A stretch of DNA of 64,000 nucleotides from Lawsonibacter celer. GTDB taxonomy: Bacteria; Bacillota; Clostridia; Oscillospirales; Oscillospiraceae. Under the pieces are notes generated by a model, which saw only the letters and a program-made list of their open reading frames with translations, did no database searches and was not told the DNA's origin. The first letter of the stretch is position 1. Each line of letters begins with the position of its first letter. Shown here in pieces: positions 58,109-64,000 of the stretch. Where the stretch lies: contig NZ_JACOEA010000002.1 of assembly GCF_014281125.1 (NCBI RefSeq), positions 310,001 through 374,000 of the forward strand, written 5' to 3'. A program made the translations under genes and the position numbers.

Positions 58109-58976
58109 ACAGCTCAAGCAGCGGCTCAACCGCGCGGTGGACCGCCTACCTCAGCCGGATGCCCAAGCTCTGTGGCACACACCCGTACCCCGGATGGAGG
58201 TGCACGACGCGGTTACCATGCCGCCCCGGACACCTCCCCCCCGGCGGCGCGGTCCCGGAGGCCGTATGCTTCTGGCGTTTGTTTGCCTGGCCGTGGTTGT
58301 GCTGGGCGGTCTGCTCTGGTATCGCTCTGCCGGTCGGATCCAGGCGGCAATCACTCTGGACATCAACCCCAGCTTCTCCATTCTCGTGGGCCCCCGTGGC
58401 GTGCGCTCCGTCACCGGCGGCAATCAGGAGGCTGAGACCCTTCTGGAGGGACGGGACTACCGGGGCTGGACGGCAGAGGATACTGCCGCAGATCTGCTGC
58501 GAGCTGCGTCAGACGGCGGCTATCTGACCCCGGGCACAGAAACCACAGTGCTGGTATCCGTGGCCGCCCGGGACGGGGACGACGCCGCATTGCTGGCCGG
58601 TCAGCTGTCCCGCCGCATCCGGGACGAACTGGACAGCGCGCAAACGCCCCTCACGGTCCTGCGACAGAGCTTTGAGCTGGGCGACGATGAGGAGGACGGC
58701 ACCGGCCGTCGGCGGCTGATTCTTCTTCTGGCCGACGAGCTGGAAACCAGCCCGGAGCGTCTCTCCGCCCTCTCCCTGGAGGAGCTGGGCCGGCTGGCGC
58801 TCACTGTGGACGAGGATGAGCTCTCGGTGGACCGCTCCGCCTGGCTGTCCTCCTCCGAAGGAGAGTCGGCTTCCCCGTCTGTTCCCCATACTCCCTCCCA
58901 TGGGCCCCGGGAGGACTGGGATGACGAGGATGACGACAAGGAGGACGAGGACAAGGATGATGACGAGGACGACTAA
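58101..58976 (+). CDS. RsgI-like membrane anti-sigma factor with acidic tail
   Basis: A 291-aa single-pass membrane protein. The cytoplasmic part (1-55) is Pro/Arg-rich, a TM helix spans 56-75, and an outside domain matches the RsgI N-terminal-type fold (AAITLDINPSFSILVGPRGVRSVTGGNQEAETLLEGRDYRG, GYLTPGTETTVLVSVAARD). The C-terminus is an extreme Asp/Glu run of over 20 residues (DDEDDDKEDEDKDDDEDD). It overlaps the ECF sigma gene and probably controls it. Pairing of an RsgI-like domain with an ECF factor rather than SigI is noteworthy. ATG 58101 has AGGGGG upstream. Confidence 0.8.
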   Translation: MDKQLKQRLNRAVDRLPQPDAQALWHTPVPRMEVHDAVTMPPRTPPPRRRGPGGRMLLAFVCLAVVVLGGLLWYRSAGRIQAAITLDINPSFSILVGPRGVRSVTGGNQEAETLLEGRDYRGWTAEDTAADLLRAASDGGYLTPGTETTVLVSVAARDGDDAALLAGQLSRRIRDELDSAQTPLTVLRQSFELGDDEEDGTGRRRLILLLADELETSPERLSALSLEELGRLALTVDEDELSVDRSAWLSSSEGESASPSVPHTPSHGPREDWDDEDDDKEDEDKDDDEDD

Positions 58977-58985
58977 GCTCCTGTC

Positions 58986-59038
58986 AACCAACGCGCCCCT
59001 GTTTCCGGTTTTCCGCCGGGAACAGGGGCGCGTTGGTT
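58986..59038. terminator. Bidirectional terminator between RsgI-like and GIY-YIG genes
   Basis: A perfect 18-bp stem (58986-59003 with 59021-59038) whose right arm overlaps the stop codon of the convergent GIY-YIG gene. No strong T-run follows on either strand. Confidence 0.7.
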
Positions 59039-59291
59039 ACTCCGGCGGGTTTCCTGCGATCAGGGCCAGCTTTTCCGCACGGCTGAGCCGCTTGATCTCC
59101 CACTCCCGTCGCAGCGCCGCCGGTTTGTCCTCCGCCGCTTCCCGGTAGACCAGCTCCACCGGGAAGCGGCCGCAGGTATATTTGGCGCCTCGCCCGCTGT
59201 TGTGGGCGGCCAGCCTCCGCTCCAGGTCGTTGGTGATCCCTGTATAAAGGGTTGCGTCCACACAGCGGAGAATATAAACCCAATAGGCCAT
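59037..59291 (-). CDS. GIY-YIG nuclease superfamily protein
   Basis: An 84-aa YhbQ/UPF0213-type protein: YWVYILRCVDATLYTGITNDLERRLAAHNSGRGAKYTCGRFPVELVYREA. The motif appears as WVYIL...LYTGIT, with the Arg of RRLAAHN and Glu of EWEIKRLSR following. The frame is open to 59384; ATG 59289-59291 has GGGAGG upstream. The family probably binds or cuts nucleic acid; its role in the cell is not settled. Confidence 0.9.
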   Translation of the reverse strand: MAYWVYILRCVDATLYTGITNDLERRLAAHNSGRGAKYTCGRFPVELVYREAAEDKPAALRREWEIKRLSRAEKLALIAGNPPE

Positions 59292-59386
59292 GATTTTCCT
59301 CCCATTCCTGTCTTTTGGGGACGCACCCCCGCCCCTGCCGCCGCATACCCTGGGATTGAGCAATTTGAATTCTTGGAGGGTCAATT

Positions 59387-60469
59387 ATGGCAGCGGAACC
59401 TGACGTGCGCTTTTATTTGGGGGCCAACTCCCCCAGCGGATTCTACTCCCTTTACGATCAGCTCATCGACCCCGCCCAGGCGGAGGATCTTTTTCTTTTA
59501 AAGGGTGGGCCGGGCTGCGGCAAATCCTCACTGATGCGCCGGGTGGCGCGCACCCTGTCCGACCAGGGTCTGGAGGTGGAGTACATCCAGTGCTCCGGCG
59601 ATCCGGACTCTCTGGATGCCATCCGCATTCCCGCTCTGGGCGCGGCCATTGCAGACGCCACCGCGCCCCACGTGCTGGAGCCAAAATTTCCCGGCGCTGC
59701 GGAACGCTATGTAAACCTGGGAGAGTTTTATGATACCCCGGCCCTGAAGACCATAAAAGGGGACATTATGGCCTGCATGAGCGGCTATAAGGGCTGTTAC
59801 AGCCGGGCCTACCGCTGTCTGAATGCAGCGGCTCAGATTGGCGAGGACATGCGCGCCATCCTGCTCACCCCCGCGCTGGAGGCCAAAATGGCCAAGCGGG
59901 CCAAGGGCATTCTCTCCCGGGAGGTGAAGAAGAGCGGCCGGGAGCCGGGCCGGGCGGTACAACGCTTTTTGGGCGCCGTCACCTGGCAGGGCCCTGTCTG
60001 CAATTATACCACGGCGGAGGTGCTCTGCCGGCGTATTTATGAGCTCGCCGACACCTATGGGCTGGCCCACAACATGCTCACCCATCTGGCCGCGGGGGCC
60101 ATGGCCGCCGGGTATGATGTGATCGTGTGCCCCTCCCCCATGGCGCCGGACCGCATGGAGCACCTGCTCATCCCCACTCTGTCTCTGGGTTTTTTGTCTG
60201 TCTCCCCCGCCCTGCCCTGGGGTAAGCACCCCTACCGGCGCATCCGCATTGACGCCATGGCCGATCCGGAGCTGCTGCATCGGAACAAGGCCAGGCTGAA
60301 ATTCTCCCGCAAGGTATCCGCCGCCCTGGTGGAGGAGGGGGTGGAGTCCCTAGCCCAGGCCAAGGCCATACACGACGACCTGGAGGCACTCTACAACCCC
60401 CACGTGGACTTTGACGGGGTATACCGCACCGCGGATGAGATTGCGGCGGAGCTGCTGGCGCGGGCGTAG
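59387..60469 (+). CDS. P-loop ATPase of unknown function (PRK06851-like)
   Basis: A 360-aa protein with Walker A KGGPGCGKSS at 39-48 and a body with IQCSGDPDSLDAIRIPALGAAIADATAPHVLEPKFPGAAERYVNLGEFYD. A second ATPase-like segment follows near 180-260 (NYTTAEVLCRRIYELADTYGLAHNMLTHLAAGAMAAGYDVIVCPSPMAPDRMEHLLIPTL). This pattern of a duplicated P-loop-type fold is that of PRK06851-like proteins in Firmicutes. No reaction is known. It stands alone, with a terminator after it. Confidence 0.75.
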   Translation: MAAEPDVRFYLGANSPSGFYSLYDQLIDPAQAEDLFLLKGGPGCGKSSLMRRVARTLSDQGLEVEYIQCSGDPDSLDAIRIPALGAAIADATAPHVLEPKFPGAAERYVNLGEFYDTPALKTIKGDIMACMSGYKGCYSRAYRCLNAAAQIGEDMRAILLTPALEAKMAKRAKGILSREVKKSGREPGRAVQRFLGAVTWQGPVCNYTTAEVLCRRIYELADTYGLAHNMLTHLAAGAMAAGYDVIVCPSPMAPDRMEHLLIPTLSLGFLSVSPALPWGKHPYRRIRIDAMADPELLHRNKARLKFSRKVSAALVEEGVESLAQAKAIHDDLEALYNPHVDFDGVYRTADEIAAELLARA

Positions 60470-60485
60470 CCCTACCCGCGGAAAG

Positions 60486-60517
60486 AAGGCCCGCGCCTGT
60501 CCCGGCGCGGGCCTTTT
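60486..60517 (+). terminator. Terminator after the P-loop ATPase gene
   Basis: A perfect 12-bp stem (60486-60497 with 60504-60515) followed by TT and CTC, 16 bases after the stop codon and convergent to gatD. Confidence 0.8.
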
Positions 60518-60519
60518 CT

Positions 60520-61242
60520 CTATGTCTCCGACGGCACATCCCTGCGGGCCATGAGCGCCTCATACGTCACCTTCCAGGCCTTTTCCTCATAGGGGTAGGA
60601 CACCGGCTCCGGCTCCCGCCCCAGCATCCGGCCCACAAGCCAGGCATGAAAGGCCGGATTCTTCACCAGCACCGGGCCGATCAGGTGCGTGCCCAGCAGG
60701 GTGCCCTGGCGGAAGCCCTCGTCTCCACCCTCCCCGCGGTTGCCCCGGCCCATCACCATCCGAAAGAGAGGGGGGACCCTTCCCGTCCAATCGTCGCATT
60801 TGTTGATAAAGCCCACCAGAGGCGGCTCGATCTCCGGGAAGGCGGCGACCGCGTCTCCGGTGTAGCGCACGCCGGCCTGCTCCCGGGCGGTGAAGTCAAG
60901 CAGGCCCAGGCCGGACCAGATTTTACCCAGCCCGTCCACGATCTCCCGGCCCGCCATGGAGGCGGCGTTTCCGGTAAGCAGGGCGTGCATCCCGCCGTCC
61001 AGAGCCTCCTTCAACGCCCCGGCATAAGGGCGCAGGTGCTCCAGCGCCGCCTTCTGGCTGCGCTCGGTCCCGGCGCCGATATACAGAAAGTCGTACCCGT
61101 CAAAGCAGAGCGCGTCCCCCAGGGTCCTGCGGTCCACGGACACTTCCTCCCCCTGGTCGGCCAGATGGCGCTCCAGAGCGCGGAGGTTGCCGCTCTCCCC
61201 ATAGAGGTTCATTAAATCGTGATACAGATAGAGGATCTTCAT
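60520..61242 (-). CDS. gatD: GatD-like amidotransferase subunit with missing catalytic residues
   Basis: A 240-aa protein aligned along its length with GatD, the glutaminase partner of MurT that amidates lipid II D-Glu to D-iGln: YLYHDLMNLYGESGNLRALERHL, FLYIGAGTERSQKAALEHL, GLGLLDF, GNRGEGGDEGFRQGTLLGTHLIGPVLVKNP. The nucleophile Cys of the ICGGYQ motif is absent (LLTGNAASMAG; Gly91 at that place) and the catalytic His of LHGP is Ile188 (LIGP). So it probably cannot hydrolyse glutamine. It overlaps murT by ATGA. Confidence 0.85.
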   Translation of the reverse strand: MKILYLYHDLMNLYGESGNLRALERHLADQGEEVSVDRRTLGDALCFDGYDFLYIGAGTERSQKAALEHLRPYAGALKEALDGGMHALLTGNAASMAGREIVDGLGKIWSGLGLLDFTAREQAGVRYTGDAVAAFPEIEPPLVGFINKCDDWTGRVPPLFRMVMGRGNRGEGGDEGFRQGTLLGTHLIGPVLVKNPAFHAWLVGRMLGREPEPVSYPYEEKAWKVTYEALMARRDVPSET

Positions 61243-62579
61243 GCCTGTCCCTCCCTCTCCGGCTCCACCCGCGAGAGCAGCTTGTCCTTGTCCGAGAAGC
61301 AGGTGATGGCGTAGATATAGCCCGCGGCGTTGGCGCCCAGCCAGTCCACGGCCCGGCCGACGTCCGCCTCGATGTGGATGCGCTCCGGGTCGATGCCGGC
61401 GTAGTCAAAGCGGGCGGCCAAGTCCCAGCAGTACCGGCCGGCCAGGACGATCTGCTTCACCGACGGGGCGGAGAGCCGCTCAAAGTCGATGTCCCACAGC
61501 CAGGAGGTCTCGCTGGTGAAATATTTGCGGCTGATGGCGTCCACCAGGACCAGCACCGTCACGTCCCGGCCGTCCCCCACGGCCACGCGGATGGACTGGT
61601 CGTAGGAGACGGAGTTCTCGTGCTTGGAGGCCAGCAGAGTGCCCGGCCGGTCTCCGGCCCGGAAGGAGACGATGCGGCCGCTGCGCAGGGCGTAGCCGCT
61701 GAGGGCGCGGGCGACGGCCTCCCCCTCCAGCCCCAGCTCCCGGCAGGCGGCGTAGGCCGCCAGGGTGTTGTACATATGGTAAATGCCCGCGAAGGACATG
61801 TCCACCCGGTATTCTCCGTCCAGCACCAGGTACTTTTCCGCCAGGCTGGCCTGGGTGACCGCGTACTTGGTCTCGTGCCGGTGATGGCCGCAGGCGGGGC
61901 AGCGGTAGGAGCCGATGTGGTTGTAATGGCAGAAATCGTACTCCATGGGGCCCTTGCAGTGGGGGCAGTAGGCCCCGTCCCGGTAGCGGCCGGAGGGCGT
62001 CTCCTCGGAGAAGGGCAGCCGGTCCACCCCGAACCACACCACCGGGTTGTCCCGCCCCATGGGGAAGCAGGACACCAGCGGGTCATCCGCGTTGAGGATG
62101 AGCTCCGTTCCCGGGTGGATGCTGTCCTGGAGGATGTCAAAAATCCACTCCGGGTGGCCGTTTCGGGTGAGCTGATCCCGATAGAGATTGGTTATCACGT
62201 AGTGGGTGGGGCGGAAATGGCGGAAGGTATGCCGGGCAAACCGCTCGTCGCTCTCCAGCAGGATCACGTCGCTGCGCACCCTGCCGCCCAGGGTGCAGTC
62301 GGAGAGCAGGAACGTGGTCACGCCCTCGATCTGGTTGGAGCCCTCCTTGTTGTAGGAAACTTTCAGCCCGTTTTCCCGCAGGACATGGGCGATCATCTCC
62401 ACCGTGGAGGTCTTGCCATTGCTGCCGGTGACCGCCAGGATGCGGTCGGGCAGGGTCAGCTTCTGCAGGATGTTGGGGTCCAGCTTCAGGGCTACCCGCC
62501 CGGGCAGGCTGCTGCCCTTGCCCATGAGCTTGCCTGCGAAGCGCAGCAGCTTGCAGGCCAAAATCGCAATGAGTTTCAT
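61239..62579 (-). CDS. murT: Lipid II isoglutaminyl synthase subunit MurT
   Basis: MurT activates the alpha-carboxyl of D-Glu in lipid II with ATP so that GatD can supply ammonia. The 446-aa Mur-ligase-like protein has the P-loop TGSNGKTST (51-59), LLESDERFARHTFRHFRPTHYVITNLYRDQL, a four-cysteine zinc ribbon (Cys205, 208, 227, 230) specific to MurT, and a C-terminal MurT domain with VDAISRKYFTSETSWLWDIDF. The frame is open to 62819; ATG 62577-62579 has AAGGAG upstream. Conserved MurT next to a degenerate GatD is unusual. Confidence 0.92.
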   Translation of the reverse strand: MKLIAILACKLLRFAGKLMGKGSSLPGRVALKLDPNILQKLTLPDRILAVTGSNGKTSTVEMIAHVLRENGLKVSYNKEGSNQIEGVTTFLLSDCTLGGRVRSDVILLESDERFARHTFRHFRPTHYVITNLYRDQLTRNGHPEWIFDILQDSIHPGTELILNADDPLVSCFPMGRDNPVVWFGVDRLPFSEETPSGRYRDGAYCPHCKGPMEYDFCHYNHIGSYRCPACGHHRHETKYAVTQASLAEKYLVLDGEYRVDMSFAGIYHMYNTLAAYAACRELGLEGEAVARALSGYALRSGRIVSFRAGDRPGTLLASKHENSVSYDQSIRVAVGDGRDVTVLVLVDAISRKYFTSETSWLWDIDFERLSAPSVKQIVLAGRYCWDLAARFDYAGIDPERIHIEADVGRAVDWLGANAAGYIYAITCFSDKDKLLSRVEPEREGQA

Positions 62580-62666
62580 ATGCAGACTCCTTGGGGGCGA
62601 ATCAAAGCCGCTCCATGAATTGCTAACAGAATAGCACATTTCCCCGCATCTTGCAACGGGCCAAAG

Positions 62667-62708
62667 CAGGCCCCCGGAAAAAGAGTTCTCCTCTTCTCCG
62701 GGGGCCTG
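62667..62708 (-). terminator. Terminator after the Rieske oxidoreductase gene
   Basis: A 12-bp GC-rich stem (62667-62678 with 62697-62708) with additional inner pairing (AAAAAGAG/CTCTT) lies just after the stop of the upstream minus-strand gene. Confidence 0.75.
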
Positions 62709-62710
62709 TG

Positions 62711-64000
62711 TCAATTGCGTTCCAGGGGGATCTGGGCCGGGCCGCTGAGCAGCTCTCCCCGGTAGTCGAAGCGGGAGCCGTGGCAGGGGCAGTCCCAGCT
62801 CTTTTCGTCCGGATTCCACTCCAGCTGGCAGCCTAGATGGGGGCAGCGGGTGGACACCAGGAACAGCTCTCCGCTCTCCGTCCGGTAGGCGCCCACTTTT
62901 TCCCCGTCCAGCTCTACCACGCCTCCGTGGCCGGCAGGCAGCTCCTCCGCCAGGGCCCTGCCCTTGGCGAATAGCTGCCGGGAGAGCCCCTTCACCGTCT
63001 GCTTGCCGTCGGCCATCAGGCTTTTGGCGCTGGCGGGCAGGTCAAAGCGCTGAGGTGAAAACACCGCCCGATCCGGATGCTCCCGCCCGGCAATCTGGTC
63101 GCTGAGGAGCATGGCCGCGGCCATGGAGCCGGTCATGCCCCACTTCCGAAAGCCCGTGGCCACATACCACCCCTCCCGGTCCGATGCGTAACGGCCGATA
63201 TAGGGCACCGAGTCCATGGGCATGCAGTCTTGGGCGGACCAGTGGGCCACCTCCCGGCTCTGGGGCCAATACCGCTCTGCCTCCCGGCGCAGCAGGCGGT
63301 AGCGCCCTCCGGCCGAATTTTCCCCGGTGCGGTGCCCGCCGCCCCCCAGCAGCAGGCAGTGCTCCGCCTGGCGCAGGGATAGGCCGTCCGGGTCCACGCC
63401 ATAGTACAGTCCCTGGGGCAGGAGGGCGTTTTCCAGGGCCAGCACATAGCTGCGCTCCTGGTGCATCCGCAGAAAATAATACCCCGGGAAGTTGACAAAG
63501 GGAAAGTGGGTGGCAAAGACAATGTGTTTTGCCCGCACCGTCCCCCGGTCCGTCCGAATCTCGTCCCCCTGGACCTCCAGCGCCCGGGTCTGCTCATATA
63601 CCGTCACCCGCTTGGCCGCCTCCTCCAGGAAGCGCAGCGGGTGAAAGCGGGCCTGTCCGTCAAAGCGTACCGCGCCCTTGATAGGAACGGGCAGCTCGGT
63701 CTCCAGGGTAAACTCCGCCGGCAGACCCAGGCTCTGGGCCGCGTGGGCCTCCTCCAGCAGGGCGTCCTCGCTCTGAGTGGAGTAGAGATAGGCCGGACAG
63801 CGCTCCAGCTGGCACGCCGCGCCCCAATCCTCCGTCAGGCGGCAGTATTCCTCCACCGCCCGCTGGCTGACCCGGGCATACTGTCCCGCCAGCTCCTGGC
63901 CGAATTTTTCTGTCAGCGCGGCGTAGATCAGCCCGTGCTGGGACGTGATCTTCGCCGTGGTGTTTTTCGTCTGGCCGCCGCCGATGCGCTCCGCCTCCAG
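62711..64000 (-). CDS. FAD-dependent oxidoreductase with C-terminal Rieske domain (5' truncated by window)
   Basis: About 429 residues are visible; the frame is open to base 64000, so the N-terminus with the FAD-binding GxGxxG lies outside. The body is a DAO/GlcD-type oxidoreductase (LEAERIGGGQTKNTTAKITSQHGLIYA, YGVDPDGLSLRQAEHCLLLGGGGHRTGE, MPMDSVPYIGRYA, YVATGFRKWGMTGSMAAAMLLSD). The last 90 residues are a Rieske [2Fe-2S] domain with CPHLGC and CPCHGSRFD. Similar proteins are common in Firmicutes with no established substrate. RARE reading ATGs at 63856 would give an incomplete enzyme. Confidence 0.9.
   Translation of the reverse strand: MEAERIGGGQTKNTTAKITSQHGLIYAALTEKFGQELAGQYARVSQRAVEEYCRLTEDWGAACQLERCPAYLYSTQSEDALLEEAHAAQSLGLPAEFTLETELPVPIKGAVRFDGQARFHPLRFLEEAAKRVTVYEQTRALEVQGDEIRTDRGTVRAKHIVFATHFPFVNFPGYYFLRMHQERSYVLALENALLPQGLYYGVDPDGLSLRQAEHCLLLGGGGHRTGENSAGGRYRLLRREAERYWPQSREVAHWSAQDCMPMDSVPYIGRYASDREGWYVATGFRKWGMTGSMAAAMLLSDQIAGREHPDRAVFSPQRFDLPASAKSLMADGKQTVKGLSRQLFAKGRALAEELPAGHGGVVELDGEKVGAYRTESGELFLVSTRCPHLGCQLEWNPDEKSWDCPCHGSRFDYRGELLSGPAQIPLERN

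Noticed and set aside
1..64000. CRISPR arrays, insertion sequences and prophage structural genes
   Set aside because: No regularly spaced short repeats, no DDE transposase and no phage head, tail or lysis genes were seen in the window.

Overview
The window is high-GC Clostridia DNA. Gene content and style (TPP-riboswitch thiamine salvage operon, pdxST, a Rrf2-cysK-nifS-mnmA cluster, group-B [FeFe] hydrogenase, complete selenocysteine machinery, MurT/GatD, DUF3842, a vegetative Mn-catalase) suggest a gut Oscillospiraceae-type anaerobe (Flavonifractor / Lawsonibacter / Pseudoflavonifractor-like). That assignment is inference, since no rRNA or ribosomal marker is present.

Layout. 1-2.5 kb: a truncated DUF3842 gene, two HD-domain hydrolases and miaA. 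2.6-9.9 kb: a ten-gene thiamine precursor salvage operon under a TPP riboswitch (thiD, YkoF-like binder, thiW, thiM, thiE, HAD phosphatase, tenA, thiZXY). 9.9-11.5 kb: pdxST. 11.5-15.5 kb: a divergent Rrf2 regulator facing cysK-nifS-mnmA. 15.5-18.4 kb: a treble-clef protein, an orphan tyrosine recombinase and a Mn-catalase.

18.8-41.2 kb: a 22.4-kb integrative and mobilizable element that has split a chromosomal tRNA-Leu(UAG) gene in its anticodon loop. The 3' half lies at 18779-18831 and the 5' half at 41224-41262. Both halves share only TTTAGGT, and joining them restores a complete cloverleaf. The element carries an intact tRNA-Leu(UAG) at 41060-41145, in the same orientation and directly downstream of the orphaned host tRNA promoter, so it appears to supply a replacement for the gene it destroys. 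Cargo, left to right: a Fic protein, a 2340-aa SLH-anchored surface protein, two zinc-ribbon proteins, an orphan solute-binding lipoprotein with a membrane-anchored LuxR-type regulator and a small XRE protein, and a frameshifted DUF6076-like gene. Next comes the mobility module: a RepA-like ATPase, MobC, a MobP-type relaxase with a complete second gene nested out of frame inside it, and two serine recombinases, the second truncated. A low-GC two-gene cassette of unknown function lies between the truncated recombinase and the tRNA.

41.3-64 kb: chromosome again. It holds pyridoxal kinase, rnr, icd, a MATE exporter, the [FeFe] hydrogenase and selA-selB-tRNA-Sec. These are followed by a small acetyltransferase, yjdF under its azaaromatic riboswitch, and a selenium block (DUF3343, TusA-like, YedE, selD, divergent LysR) in which SelD itself needs an in-frame UGA read as selenocysteine. 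The end of the window has an ECF sigma/RsgI-like pair, a GIY-YIG protein, a P-loop ATPase, murT/gatD (GatD lacks both glutaminase catalytic residues), and a Rieske-domain oxidoreductase cut by the window edge.

Start codons were moved from the longest-ORF position wherever a Shine-Dalgarno site or a family N-terminus argued for it; the reasons are in the entries.
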